This document shows positions 34,099-42,933 of a stretch of DNA of 64,000 bases, one piece after another. The notes beneath the pieces were generated by a model. It ran no database searches and was not told the origin of the DNA. It was given only the letters and a program-made list of their open reading frames with translations. Position 1 is the first letter of the stretch; each line of letters starts with the position of its first letter. Position numbers and translations under genes: made by a program. The stretch comes from Ktedonobacter racemifer DSM 44963 (GTDB taxonomy: Bacteria > Chloroflexota > Ktedonobacteria > Ktedonobacterales > Ktedonobacteraceae): contig NZ_ADVG01000002.1 of assembly GCF_000178855.1 (NCBI RefSeq), positions 1,364,001 to 1,428,000 on the forward strand, in the 5' to 3' direction.

Positions 34099-35283
34099 AT
34101 GCAAGAAGTACAGATACAAGATCAAAAGCAACTTACCCGGGCGGAGAGACGTGCGCAGGCCAAACTTGCCAAACAAATTGCCCGCGCCAACAAGAAACAA
34201 GAACAGGCTGCCAACGCTTCCTTTGATGTCACTCGAACCGATCCTGATAGTTTTTATGAGCGGGCCATCGAATGGACACACCGCGCCGACAAAATCATCA
34301 ACCTGGTGCTGGGGTATCTCCTGGCCATCGCCTCAGTCCTGGGCTTTATGGATGTCCTGAGCAATGGCGAGGTGCTGGGCCACGTCCCGTTCCTGTTCTA
34401 TGTGTGGCTTCTCATCATGGGCCTGGGCGTTGACTTCCAGATCCTGTTGGTGATCGGGCGTGTGCCAGATCTCGCGCGTATGGTTGGCCATCCTGTCGGC
34501 AAGTGGGTGCTGGTCACCTTCAATATTGTTTTCCTGTCGTTCCTGGCCTATGTCTCCATCATCATTGGCGCCGTGTTTACCCAGCGTAGAGACGTACCGG
34601 GCACGATCGCGCAGGCGATGAGTATACTCAACATCAACTCGACGAGCTTTGTATACGAACGTGCCGCGCTCGCGACATTTCTGCTTATCCTGATGGCAGT
34701 CGATAGGACCATGGAACGCTGGCGTATGCAGATCGCGGCAGGAAACAAACAGCAGGGTAAACAGGCACACGTAACAGAAGAGGAACAACTGGTAAACGCA
34801 CAACCTACACAGGGTATACAGACCAGCGACCTCGCCCAGGTCATCCAGGCTATGCAAGAGATGAATACCCAGAACCTGGTGGCGATGCAGACAATGAATC
34901 AGGAAACGCTTAACCGTTTCTCGACGGTGACGGTGGAGCTGGTACGCGAAACTATTGAACGGACTGTGGCGACGGTCGCGCTCCCAGAACCAACAACACA
35001 CATGGCGTTACCTGCTGGAAATACTCAGGACCAGGAAACAGAGCAAGAGGCAGTAGACGCGCCTGAGAAGCCAGAAAGGGGTAAACAAACCATTGATTAT
35101 GGTACGCTGATCGAGCAGATGTACCAGGAGGCCCCCCACGTTACCACGACCATCATTGAGCAACGGTTGGGGTGTACCCGTAAGACGGCAAGTAAACATC
35201 TGCAGCGTTTACGCCCGGTACCCAATGCCATAGTGGTAACAGAACTGGAAACAGAAGAGGGTATACAGGAAACGGAAGGGTAA
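34099..35283 (+). CDS. Membrane protein with C-terminal HTH, integrative-element type
   Basis: 394 residues. A basic N-terminus is followed by four membrane helices (about 70-90, 97-118, 135-160, 185-205). A long cytosolic tail has a coiled stretch (VIQAMQEMNTQNLVAMQTMN) and a helix-turn-helix at the end (TLIEQMYQEAPHVTTTIIEQRLGC-TRKTASKHL). The topology resembles DUF2637-type proteins of actinomycete plasmids. ATG 34099 has AAGGA upstream. The end of the gene carries the GGTAWACA repeats. Confidence 0.6.
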   Translation: MQEVQIQDQKQLTRAERRAQAKLAKQIARANKKQEQAANASFDVTRTDPDSFYERAIEWTHRADKIINLVLGYLLAIASVLGFMDVLSNGEVLGHVPFLFYVWLLIMGLGVDFQILLVIGRVPDLARMVGHPVGKWVLVTFNIVFLSFLAYVSIIIGAVFTQRRDVPGTIAQAMSILNINSTSFVYERAALATFLLILMAVDRTMERWRMQIAAGNKQQGKQAHVTEEEQLVNAQPTQGIQTSDLAQVIQAMQEMNTQNLVAMQTMNQETLNRFSTVTVELVRETIERTVATVALPEPTTHMALPAGNTQDQETEQEAVDAPEKPERGKQTIDYGTLIEQMYQEAPHVTTTIIEQRLGCTRKTASKHLQRLRPVPNAIVVTELETEEGIQETEG

Positions 35284-35303
35284 ACAAGAAAGCGAGGTAT
35301 ACA
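34756..35303 (+). repeat. Six copies of the octamer GGTAWACA
   Basis: Exact copies begin at 34756, 34813, 35080, 35260, 35279 and 35296, all on the plus strand, with a 7/8 match at 34791. The last two lie after the stop codon. Short directional octamers near an FtsK-like gene are how such translocases find their transfer origin in other elements. Confidence 0.55.
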
Positions 35304-35304
35304 C

Positions 35305-35496
35305 ATGGTTACAGCAATCATTCTTGCATGCATCTTTGGTGGCATCGTTGGTATAGTCGGTATGTTTCTTCTGATCGTTCTAACGGCCCTCTGCAAATAT
35401 GTGGAGTACCACCCTGAAGCGTCCCCAAATGACGCCATAGTAACAGTGTTCAGGCTTGTACTGAACGACCTTCAAGGTAAGAAGCAAGCAAAATAG
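35305..35496 (+). CDS. Small one- or two-helix membrane protein
   Basis: 63 residues with a hydrophobic N-terminal half (IILACIFGGIVGIVGMFLLIVL) and a short cytosolic tail. It follows the membrane-HTH gene by 21 bases. No family is recognised. Confidence 0.55.
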   Translation: MVTAIILACIFGGIVGIVGMFLLIVLTALCKYVEYHPEASPNDAIVTVFRLVLNDLQGKKQAK

Positions 35497-35555
35497 TCTC
35501 TTGCCCTGGTCGATGTTGGCCAGGGCCTACGGGCCTACTCTTTAGGAGGATGACA

Positions 35556-35687
35556 GTGGATAAACAACTTCGTGATCAACTCGGCCAGGCTGTTTACAAT
35601 GCAAGATTCATGCGCCCAGGGATGCTAGAGATTTCCTGGCTTGAGATGCCAGAAGAGGCAAAAGAAGTCCAAGGCAATCGCATCTAA
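35556..35687 (+). CDS. Very small protein, 43 residues
   Basis: GTG 35556 with a perfect AGGAGG 6 bases upstream opens a 43-codon frame (MDKQLRDQLGQAVYNARFMR...). An overlapping ATG at 35550 is too close to the site. It is the last gene of the element-type block. The function is unknown. Confidence 0.45.
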   Translation: MDKQLRDQLGQAVYNARFMRPGMLEISWLEMPEEAKEVQGNRI

Positions 35688-35787
35688 ATAACCCTAACAT
35701 TCCTTTTTTTTCATGTAACACAAGAATAGTATCATATCTGCCCGCCTTGTGGGTAGAAAGAACCAATTTTAAAGAGAGAACAAAACG

Positions 35788-36162
35788 ATGAAGAGTCCAA
35801 TCCAAAATCGCGTCACCAGTGTCTTTGTGCATGTGACGGATATGCAGCGCTCCAGTAAGTGGTATAATGAGTTGCTCGGCGTCTCCCAAAGCAGCACTAC
35901 CCACGAAGGCACCATTTATGATGTGCCTATGGATCGCCAACACAGTCCTTTTTTAACGCTGGATGCCAACGTGACGCTCACTCAACCAGATGGCAGGCCC
36001 CCCCTGTTGATGCTCGAAACAGCTGATATTGAAGCGGCACATGATTTTCTGGTGGCCAGAGATATCGAACTGGTAAGCGATATTGAAGATATTGGCTCAA
36101 TGTATTTCCTAGCTTTTAAGGATCCTGATGGGAATGTTTTGCTCGTCAGTCAGAAGAAATAA
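35788..36162 (+). CDS. VOC (glyoxalase/bleomycin-resistance) family protein
   Basis: 124 residues with the beta-alpha-beta-beta-beta repeats of vicinal-oxygen-chelate proteins (TSVFVHVTDMQRSSKWYNELLG and YFLAFKDPDGNVLLV). Metal ligands would be the early His and the terminal region, but without a relative they cannot be assigned. It could be an isomerase, dioxygenase or resistance protein. Monocistronic. Confidence 0.75.
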   Translation: MKSPIQNRVTSVFVHVTDMQRSSKWYNELLGVSQSSTTHEGTIYDVPMDRQHSPFLTLDANVTLTQPDGRPPLLMLETADIEAAHDFLVARDIELVSDIEDIGSMYFLAFKDPDGNVLLVSQKK

Positions 36163-36236
36163 GAAGGTAAGAAAAGAAGCAGGAAAGATGATATGAAGCC
36201 CCTCTCCTGCTTTAGATGAGATTGACCTGAAAAGAA

Positions 36237-36407
36237 GTGTACCGTCTCGTGGGCGAGGCCGCGGTAAGCGCCTTCCTGGATCCACTTATGCCAACATTAC
36301 AACAGGTCACAGAGCATCTGTTTACTGTCCCTGAGCTCAAGAAAACACTTGAACCTTTGCGTGTGCGGCTGGAAGCATATGCTGGAGTAGGTTTACATTT
36401 GGAATAA
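36237..36407 (+). pseudogene. Gene fragment of 56 codons
   Basis: A frame with good codon use (VYRLVGEAAVSAFLDPLMPTL..., ending GVGLHLE) has a stop just before it and no ribosome site, so it looks like the 3' remnant of a longer gene. The family is not recognised. Confidence 0.35.
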
Positions 36408-36448
36408 ACACAACAATTTATTATACTATTTGCAGTACCCCACTCCCG

Positions 36449-36485
36449 AAAAAAAGAGCAAGTCATTACGACTTGCTCTTTTTTG
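36449..36485. terminator. Bidirectional intrinsic terminator
   Basis: A 15-bp stem AAAAAAGAGCAAGTC (about 36450-36464) with its complement ending in T6, loop ATTAC. Confidence 0.8.
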
Positions 36486-36528
36486 AACCTTAACAACCAT
36501 GGATAGACCTTTGTTGTGGGCGCTGTAC

Positions 36529-36872
36529 AGCAGTATAAAACATCTCAGAACGCTTGTATAGTTGGTTAGTACCAATCAAACAAGCTTTTCACATTTGTTT
36601 TTCAATAGCACCACAAAAGTGCTACAACGTTGGAACCGCTTCTTATTTTTTGGTATAATCGATCAAAGCAAAACTTGGTGATGCGAGTTCTTGTTTCCAT
36701 AAAGAGAGAAGAGATGCTTTGAGAGGATGTCTGGGGTTACCCCCGCCAGGCATCTTCTTTTTTTATTTTTGCGCCTGGCTTACGTCTTATAAAGAGAGTT
36801 CCCTCTATCCATCCCCTAATTCCTTCTAGAGCCTACGTCTACTCCTTTGCATTTTTAAAGATGGAAAGGAAG
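36529..36872 (+). promoter_or_regulatory. Conserved leader with promoter and internal terminator, copy 1
   Basis: TTGGAA (36630-36635), an 18-base spacer and the extended -10 TGGTATAAT (TATAAT 36654-36659) are followed by a transcribed leader with the stem GATGTCTGG..CCAGGCATC (36726-36754) and a T-run. This is an intrinsic terminator ahead of the gene. The whole stretch is repeated at 42593-42933. Confidence 0.65.
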
Positions 36873-37529
36873 ATGTCAGGGATGAACAATAACGACCCAA
36901 CCCAACCGTATCAGACTCCATTCCTACCTCCGCCGCCTTATAGGCCATTAACCCCACCAGGTCCTCCACCCAATAAACCTGCTTCACCTTGGGCCTGGTA
37001 CAGAAGGCAATCAAAGAAGGCACAAGGCTGCATCGCGACGCTGACCATACTGGTAGCCGTAATGCTTTGTTGCACATGCGCCATGGCAAATGCTCATCCA
37101 TCATCGGGCAACTCACTTGCAGCCCAGCAGTCCTCCAGCTCGCCCGCGGTAAAGGTGCAATACACCAAAACCAACCCGACCAGCCCCACGCCAACACCAA
37201 CACCGTCACCTACGCCTAAACCAACGCCCACACCTGTACCACCTACACCCACGCCAGTACCGACACAACCGCCGGCTCCTAAGCCAACACAACCGCCGCC
37301 GCCGCCAACTGGCGTAAATGGTAATCCATGGGGATATAATTTCAACCCGGGGAACGTGATTTACTCGCCACCTGGAGCGTTCTGTTCCTATTTCTCTTGT
37401 ATCGCCTCGTTCTGGAATGGCAATGGATACGTTGAAGAGTGCCAGGATGGGATGTATAGCAAGTCTGGTGGGATACGTGGAAGCTGTTCGCGACATGGGG
37501 GCGACATGCGGCCACTCTATTCCCATTAG
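36873..37529 (+). CDS. Proline-rich surface protein with a DUF3761-like end, copy 1
   Basis: About 218 residues. A Pro-rich cytosolic start ends in WAWYRRQSKK. One membrane helix follows (about 55-80), then a Thr/Pro repeat stalk (PTPTPSPTPKPTPTP) and a C-terminal domain NGNPWGYNFNPG..FCSYFSCIASFWNG..CQDGMYSKS..GSCSRHGG. The last part resembles DUF3761. It is an anchored extracellular domain on a stalk. The start is uncertain among ATG 36861, 36873 and 36882; copy 2 lacks the first. Paralogue of 42934-43515. Confidence 0.65.
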   Translation: MSGMNNNDPTQPYQTPFLPPPPYRPLTPPGPPPNKPASPWAWYRRQSKKAQGCIATLTILVAVMLCCTCAMANAHPSSGNSLAAQQSSSSPAVKVQYTKTNPTSPTPTPTPSPTPKPTPTPVPPTPTPVPTQPPAPKPTQPPPPPTGVNGNPWGYNFNPGNVIYSPPGAFCSYFSCIASFWNGNGYVEECQDGMYSKSGGIRGSCSRHGGDMRPLYSH

Positions 37530-37540
37530 CCCAACAAAAA

Positions 37541-37565
37541 GCCCTCTCCCTTGCAAGGAGGGGGC
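37541..37565. terminator. Hairpin containing the CCTTGCAAGG palindrome
   Basis: GCCCTCTCC and GGAGGGGGC pair around CTTGCAA, 11 bases after the proline-rich protein stop. Confidence 0.6.
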
Positions 37566-37891
37566 ACTGGCATAGCCTCATGAATAAGAGTAATTGGTAA
37601 ATGACTTGCGACATGAGCGAGTTTGGCCCTCCGATGTAAGCACTTGCCCTCCCACTTGAGCAGCTCGTCTGTTACTGCCGACCAACGCGGCTCAAAAAGC
37701 GAGGTTGACCACTTTCGTTTTGGTAAATTCACAAGCACAAAATAGCTTGAACTATGGAGTCTCCCGCTCCATCTCCATCTGCTTCTGATCTGAAAAGTGT
37801 TGCTCTAGCGAAGATCTGCAGATGGTCGAGGCGCGTAGATGTAAATGTGGGAATGACGTGAACGGATTTTTTCTTTGTCCGAGGCTTTCTC
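37566..37891. other. Intergenic stretch left of the insertion sequence
   Basis: No gene can be supported. A minus-strand frame of about 70 codons (37526-37738) exists but runs through the terminator and has no ribosome site. Confidence 0.4.
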
Positions 37892-39408
37892 GTTTAGCCT
37901 ACCTAAGTTTCGCCCAAATTGACGACAGTCCAGCGAGCCAGTGCAGAGCTTGCAAAAAGCAGAGCGATACTCCATAGCTAATGAAGGAACAAAGGAGCTT
38001 TCATTAGAAAAAGGAGTATCACCATGAACGAGTCTATCACAACAACAACGAACCATTTCACTGGATGCGCCATCCTGGCCGCCATAGGAGCCAAATTGCA
38101 GCAATTGGATGTCTTGAGCCCGATCCGCAAGAGAGTGCAGATCAGGCAGAAAACCATCAAGCATACGCCTCTCGACAAGCTGATGGATGCGTTTATCAGT
38201 CTGTTGGCTGGAGCCCATGGACTGGTAGAAATCAACAGTCGGCTGCGAGCCGATCCGGGCTTGCAACGAGCCTTCGGTCGAACCTCTTGTGCTGAGCAGT
38301 CGGTGGTGCAAGAGACGCTTTCTGCCTGTGCTGAGGAAAATGTCCTTCAGTTGCATCAGGCGCTCGATGAGATCTACCGCGCTCAGAGCCAAGGCTTTCA
38401 TCATGACTATCAGGCCGCTTTTCAACTCTTGGACGTGGACCTGACGGGCATGCCTTGTGGACCAAAAGCGGCGTTTGCCACGCGCGGCTATTTTGCAGGA
38501 CTCTATCATCGCCGAGGGCGGCAATTGGGTCGTGTGCTGGCGACCCAGTATGAAGAAGTCGTGGTCGATCAGCTTTTTGCAGGCAATGTCCAACTGATCA
38601 AGGCTCTGCAACCGCTGGTAGAGACTGCTGAGACGACCTTGCAATTGGACGATGCCAAACGCAGACGGACCATTATCCGTGTCGATGCAGGTGCGGGAAC
38701 CGAGGACGACCTCCATTGGCTGCTCTCCCGAGGCTACGAGGTCATGGCGAAAGAATACTCGGGACGACGTATCACGCGACTGTCTCAAACGGTCAAGGAA
38801 TGGGTCCAGGACCCCACCTGGTCGGAACGTTCCTTTGGCTGGGTGAGCGAGGAAGCCGCTGGCTACGTCCGTCCCATGCGACGTATTGCGGTACGCTGTC
38901 GCAGAAGAGATGGCACATTTGCTTATGGCATTCTGATGTGTTCGCTCTCGATTGAGCAGGTTCTTCCCCTTCTGGGATGGGAGGCATCGCAAGCAGCTGA
39001 TCCCACGGCGGTGCTCTTGGCCTATGTGACCTTTTATGATCAGCGTGGTGGAGGCATCGAAACCTCCTTCAAGGGTGATAAACAGGGATTGGGACTGACG
39101 AAACGCAATAAGAAGCGCTTTGAGGCGCAGTACATGCTGGCGCTGCTCGGCTCACTGGCTCACAACGTGGTGGTCTGGGCACGTCGCTGGCTGAACAGCC
39201 CAAAAATCCATCGTTATGGCATCTTGCGTATGGTGCGTGATGTCTTTCATGTCAGCGGTTTGCTCCGTTTCAATGCGTTGCATCAGGTGGTTGAGATCGA
39301 GCTCAATCAGGACGCTCCCCTGGCTCACTCACTCCTCTATCCCTTGCAGGAGCTGCTTGCTCCCTTCCAGATTGTTGTTATTTTGGGCGAAACTTAGGTA
39401 GACTAAAC
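37892..39408. mobile_element. Insertion sequence with about 28-bp terminal inverted repeats
   Basis: The left end 37892-37919 (GTTTAGCCTACCTAAGTTTC..) and right end 39381-39408 (..GAAACTTAGGTAGACTAAAC) are inverted repeats with few mismatches, extended by one flanking C/G. The transposase stop lies inside the right repeat. I could not see a clear target duplication. Confidence 0.8.
38024..39397 (+). CDS. DDE transposase, IS1380/IS4-like
   Basis: 457 residues. Candidate DDE residues lie in QLLDVDLTG, IIRVDAGAGTEDDL and the Y-x-x-R-x-x-x-E-like GGGIETSFKGDKQGL. AAAAGGAG precedes ATG 38024. The reading frame is complete and the terminal repeats are intact, so the element may still be active. 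The strand opposite contains a long spurious frame. Confidence 0.85.
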   Translation: MNESITTTTNHFTGCAILAAIGAKLQQLDVLSPIRKRVQIRQKTIKHTPLDKLMDAFISLLAGAHGLVEINSRLRADPGLQRAFGRTSCAEQSVVQETLSACAEENVLQLHQALDEIYRAQSQGFHHDYQAAFQLLDVDLTGMPCGPKAAFATRGYFAGLYHRRGRQLGRVLATQYEEVVVDQLFAGNVQLIKALQPLVETAETTLQLDDAKRRRTIIRVDAGAGTEDDLHWLLSRGYEVMAKEYSGRRITRLSQTVKEWVQDPTWSERSFGWVSEEAAGYVRPMRRIAVRCRRRDGTFAYGILMCSLSIEQVLPLLGWEASQAADPTAVLLAYVTFYDQRGGGIETSFKGDKQGLGLTKRNKKRFEAQYMLALLGSLAHNVVVWARRWLNSPKIHRYGILRMVRDVFHVSGLLRFNALHQVVEIELNQDAPLAHSLLYPLQELLAPFQIVVILGET

Positions 39409-39478
39409 GCCCTCCACCAGAACTCCTCCAGGGGTTCTGTGAAAAGATAGCAAAGCCATGAGAGAGCGAGCCAAAGGG

Positions 39479-40792
39479 CTAGATCGGGACCAGTTTTGGC
39501 AGTTTTGGCGTCTTTGTGACGATCGAAAAGCGCTGAGCCTTGCCGATTTTGGTCCCTTTTGCCCGCCCCGGCGATTTCCCGCGTGGTTGTGGGTGACGAG
39601 CAGGCGTCCCCAACTGCGGCAACAATTTGTCCATCGCGCGATGCACCTGTTGCGGGGTCGCAGGCCGGTGCTTGCTTTCCCAAGGACGAAGGACGGATTC
39701 GACCATCTCTTTGGCCAAAACCAGGTGATTGTGGGCAATCGCCACCAGATGCGTCCAGCGTTCGAACTGCTCAGGAGTGCGCAGACGTGGCTGATCCCAG
39801 AGCAAGGACTGCTTCTGGAAGCGATAGCCATGCTCGTGACTAAAGCGCAAGACGTACCCCAGGCCAATGGTCACCAGATCGACCTCAGGATCACCAATCC
39901 AAACGAACCAACTCACGCGCGGATCACGCTCGGTATTGCTGGCGTGAGGCCGTTCAACCCGAATGACGGTCAAGTCCAGATAGCGCGCCTCTTTGAGATG
40001 CAGGTGTTTCCACCAGCGCAGGCGGACAGGTCGCTCTTTCTCATCCAGACCCTCCCACTGTCCGTCAGGGCTGCCATGGGTGGCCTCGGTGTCTGGGCGC
40101 AGTTTGTCGCCATCTTTGCGGGGACTACCGCGTTTGCCCGTTTTCTCGGGAGCCGGTCGATAGAAGCAGCGGTTGCTTTTCAAGCGGATCAACGTTCCTT
40201 TGTGGGGCAATGCGCTACATTGGCACCAGAACCAGGTCGAGTCGTAGCCGCGATCCAGGACACAGATGGTATCCTTTGGCAACAACGTCACCAGCTGTTT
40301 CATCTGCGCCAACGCGACCTGAGCAGGCGTGGTCTCGGTCGTGACCCGTTGTTCACACAGGGCGTAGGTCCAACTGCTTGGCGTCGGTGGCAAAGCGACC
40401 GCAGTCGAGAACTGCCATCCATACGTGACCGTTTTTTTGCACTCCGGCAGATTATGCACATGTTGGGCACTGCGATCCGCCGAGGTGCGCGAACGAGGAC
40501 GGGCAATCCCGCTCACATCGATGCCCACCCAGAGGGTCTGCTCCCGCATGCAGGCTGGCAAAAACTGGGTAAAGACCTCGCACAAACGCGACGAGTTAAT
40601 TTGTCCATCTTCCAAACCCTCGTACAAACTGGGCCAGCGCCGCTCAAAGCTGGCCGACAACGACAATTCTGGGAACGAGCGCGCACGATCTTCGGTCAGC
40701 AACGCATCCACCGTGTTGAACAAGACATCTTTGGCTGTCCCAAAGCAGGCGTAGACCTCGTGACGAAAGGTTTGCAATGTGTGAAGGTTCAT
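39479..40792 (-). CDS. IS4/IS701-like transposase (NF041680-type)
   Basis: 437 residues. An N-terminal four-helix region is followed by the DDE core with LWVGIDVSGIARP, TICVLDRGYDS and, after a long beta insertion, RFSHEHGYRFQKQ. The pattern matches the large IS701-related transposases common in Ktedonobacteria and Streptomyces. The C-terminal 40 residues are basic. The ends of the element could not be defined. A 466-codon frame on the opposite strand is an antisense artefact. Confidence 0.8.
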   Translation of the reverse strand: MNLHTLQTFRHEVYACFGTAKDVLFNTVDALLTEDRARSFPELSLSASFERRWPSLYEGLEDGQINSSRLCEVFTQFLPACMREQTLWVGIDVSGIARPRSRTSADRSAQHVHNLPECKKTVTYGWQFSTAVALPPTPSSWTYALCEQRVTTETTPAQVALAQMKQLVTLLPKDTICVLDRGYDSTWFWCQCSALPHKGTLIRLKSNRCFYRPAPEKTGKRGSPRKDGDKLRPDTEATHGSPDGQWEGLDEKERPVRLRWWKHLHLKEARYLDLTVIRVERPHASNTERDPRVSWFVWIGDPEVDLVTIGLGYVLRFSHEHGYRFQKQSLLWDQPRLRTPEQFERWTHLVAIAHNHLVLAKEMVESVLRPWESKHRPATPQQVHRAMDKLLPQLGTPARHPQPRGKSPGRAKGTKIGKAQRFSIVTKTPKLPKLVPI

Positions 40793-40981
40793 TTGAGGAA
40801 TGCTCCTGCTTTTTTTGTTGGTTGGAACCTTACTCGCTTCAAGCGATCCCTCTTGTGAAGGATCGCTTGAGCTTTTCTGGTCTACACGTCAATTCGTCCC
40901 TTCCGTCTGCTTTCACCCGGAAGGACAGAGAGCCCACGAGGCTCTCCGTAAGGTCGCGACAAGCTTCTCCTTGCAACATGA

Positions 40982-41887
40982 CTACGCTTGGTTTTGGAGA
41001 AGGTCGGCAATAACCTGTGGCTGTTCAGTGGCCATAAAATGCCCACAGCCTGCCGCTACCTGTGCGATCACCTTGCGACAACCAAACTTTTTGGTGAGCT
41101 CATTGGCCGTTGGCCCCGGCTTCCCGGAGCCCATATGGTCACCCTCGATGAGCAAGAGAGGCACATCCAACTCGTCGCGGTGAGATCTCATGAAGACCCG
41201 GTTCTTTTGATAGGTTCGATACAAGCCAAGCCCAGCTCGCAGCTGTTCGGGAAGTTGATAGGCGCTCGCGTAGTGACGCATGTCTGCGTCTGTCATGGCC
41301 TGCTTGTTCTTTGCGAAGCGCAGGAAGAATGCCCTTTTAAAATAGGTGTACTCACGACCACCAATCAACCGTTCGGGGAGTTTGGGGAGACGGTGAAAGG
41401 TGAAGTGCCAGAGGAATGGCATCTTGACCATGAGGTCGGTGCTGGCTGTACCGGGGAGCGGGCCGTCCAAGATCGCGATCCCTCGCGTTTCGGACGGGTA
41501 CAGGCGAGCATACGCGTACGCGATCATGCCGCCCATATCATGGCCAACAAGGTAGGGATCTTTCAGAGCAAGCTGGCTGGTCAGCTCGTGAATATCATGC
41601 GCCTGTGTCTCCGCATCATAGTCGTCTCGCGTCGCTTTGGACTTTCCTATGCCCCGTAAGTCAACGGCAATCACGGTGTATCGGCCAGCAAGCAGGCACA
41701 TCACCTTGCTGAACTCGTACCAGTCTTCCGAAAATCCGTGCAGAAAAAGAATCGCCGGACCGCTACCGCCCGAGACATAATGTACTGACGCATCACGTAA
41801 TTGTACAGTGTAGGACTGAAACGCCGCGCCGAGTACAACGTTCGCCGGATCCTTACTGTCTAGCCCAATAAAGTACGGGTCGTTCAT
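40982..41887 (-). CDS. Alpha/beta hydrolase, epoxide-hydrolase type
   Basis: 301 residues. HGFSEDWYEF forms the oxyanion region and GHDMGG places Asp117 as nucleophile, which is typical of epoxide hydrolases and haloalkane dehalogenases and unlike the serine of esterases. The catalytic His is probably in AAGCGHFMATEQP. It overlaps the MarR stop by 4 bases (ATGA), so the two are translationally coupled and probably respond to the same compound. Confidence 0.82.
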   Translation of the reverse strand: MNDPYFIGLDSKDPANVVLGAAFQSYTVQLRDASVHYVSGGSGPAILFLHGFSEDWYEFSKVMCLLAGRYTVIAVDLRGIGKSKATRDDYDAETQAHDIHELTSQLALKDPYLVGHDMGGMIAYAYARLYPSETRGIAILDGPLPGTASTDLMVKMPFLWHFTFHRLPKLPERLIGGREYTYFKRAFFLRFAKNKQAMTDADMRHYASAYQLPEQLRAGLGLYRTYQKNRVFMRSHRDELDVPLLLIEGDHMGSGKPGPTANELTKKFGCRKVIAQVAAGCGHFMATEQPQVIADLLQNQA

Positions 41888-42372
41888 AGTCGTTCCTCTT
41901 TTCTCGTCTCGTGTTGGCTGATCTGTTGTTCATCAGCCTCCATGATGTGTGCAATCTCCTCAAGTGCGTCAGCTACCACGTCTAATTGCTCCGGGTTGAG
42001 TTTGGTCATCATATGTCGCGTCCATTCTTCGTTGAGGGAATAGATCGTCCTGAGAATGTCTGCCCCGTGCGGCGTCAGTTCAAGCAATGGTGAACGCCGG
42101 TTTGCCAGGTTCTCCCGGTAGACAACCAGGCCTTCTTTTGCCAAAACGTCCGCAACACGCTGCACGCTCTGACGAGCATGGCCCATGTCCCGCGCGATCT
42201 GCGCCACCGTCTGCGGCTGATAGCCGACTCGACCAAGCACTTGCCACCTGGCGCTGCTTTGGCCGATGGATCGCGTCAGTCTATCGCCGTTGCGCAGAAG
42301 CAACCCGTTGATCCAAAAAATGCTTAACGCGAACCTGCCGAGAGGATCGTTTGGTTTTCCTGTTGACTTCAT
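41884..42372 (-). CDS. MarR-family transcriptional regulator
   Basis: 162 residues. The winged helix is QTVAQIARDMGHARQSVQRVADVLAKEGLV with the wing YRENLANRRSPLLELT. It likely represses its own operon with the epoxide hydrolase and releases it on binding an aromatic or electrophilic ligand. ATG 42372 follows the -10 box by only 6 bases with no ribosome site, so the mRNA may be leaderless. Confidence 0.82.
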   Translation of the reverse strand: MKSTGKPNDPLGRFALSIFWINGLLLRNGDRLTRSIGQSSARWQVLGRVGYQPQTVAQIARDMGHARQSVQRVADVLAKEGLVVYRENLANRRSPLLELTPHGADILRTIYSLNEEWTRHMMTKLNPEQLDVVADALEEIAHIMEADEQQISQHETRKEERL

Positions 42373-42374
42373 AG

Positions 42375-42441
42375 CAGTAGTGTACCATTTTGACAGCATA
42401 CTGTCAAAATGACAGTATGCTGTCAAAATGGTACACTACTG
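42375..42441. promoter_or_regulatory. 67-bp palindromic operator-promoter of the MarR operon
   Basis: Arms 42375-42406 and 42410-42441 are a perfect 32-bp inverted repeat with a 3-base centre. Inside are three overlapping TGACAG..CTGTCA dyads. On the minus strand, TTGACA, 17 bases and TACACT form a promoter ending next to the start codon. On the plus strand the symmetry gives ATGACA-17-TACACT. Confidence 0.75.
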
Positions 42442-42592
42442 TATGTTTCTTCACTGTGCCAATGTGTACGCTGCTTTCAACTCGTTGCGCCGGAGAACCC
42501 TGTTTTTGCTATGACAGCAACAGTACCCTACGAGGCTATCCTCTGCACTCCGGAGGATAGCTGAGCTTATTTAGTCTAAACGAGAACTGACA

Positions 42593-42933
42593 AGCAGTAT
42601 AAAATATCTCAGAACGCTTGTACAGTAAGGTAGTGACAAATCAAATAAGCTTTTCTCATTTGTTCTTTATTGATACCACAAAAGTGCCACAACGTTGGAA
42701 CAGGTGCCTATTTTTGGTATAATCGGTAAAAGCAAACTTTGGTGATGCGAAGACTTGTTTCCATAAAGACGAGAGAAGATGCTTTGAGAAGATGTCTGGG
42801 GTTACCCCCACCAGGCATCTTCTTTTTGTTTTTTGGCCTGGCATACTTCTAATAAAGAAGGCGCTCTTTGTTCATCCCCTAATTTCTTCTAGAACTTACG
42901 TCTACCCTTTGGCATGTTGATTTGGAAAGGAAG
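42593..42933 (+). promoter_or_regulatory. Conserved leader with promoter and internal terminator, copy 2
   Basis: TTGGAA (42695-42700), a 17-base spacer and TATAAT (42718-42723) are followed by the terminator stem 42791-42819 with a T-run. GAAGATGC (42775-42782) can pair instead with GCATCTTC (42815-42822), an alternative fold that would open the terminator. Same layout as copy 1. Confidence 0.65.

Larger units (their letters stand above)
29956..35687. mobile_element. Left part of an integrative element (tRNA-Arg integrated, FtsK-type)
   Basis: The att half-site, tyrosine recombinase, small conserved genes, FtsK-like translocase, membrane-HTH protein and repeat array are consecutive and on one strand. 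The layout recalls actinomycete integrative elements that move double-stranded DNA with a single FtsK-like protein. The right border is not seen: no intact tRNA-Arg was found up to 64 kb. The end given is that of the last gene clearly in the block. Confidence 0.5.

Noticed and set aside
37526..37738. Minus-strand gene of 70 codons
   Set aside because: It runs through a terminator hairpin, has no ribosome site and no family.
37805..38992. Minus-strand frame of 395 codons
   Set aside because: It is antisense to the IS1380/IS4-like transposase and crosses the left terminal repeat of the insertion sequence.
39458..40858. Long plus-strand frame of 466 codons
   Set aside because: It is antisense to the IS4/IS701-like transposase, whose minus-strand protein has DDE motifs; the plus product has no recognisable domain.
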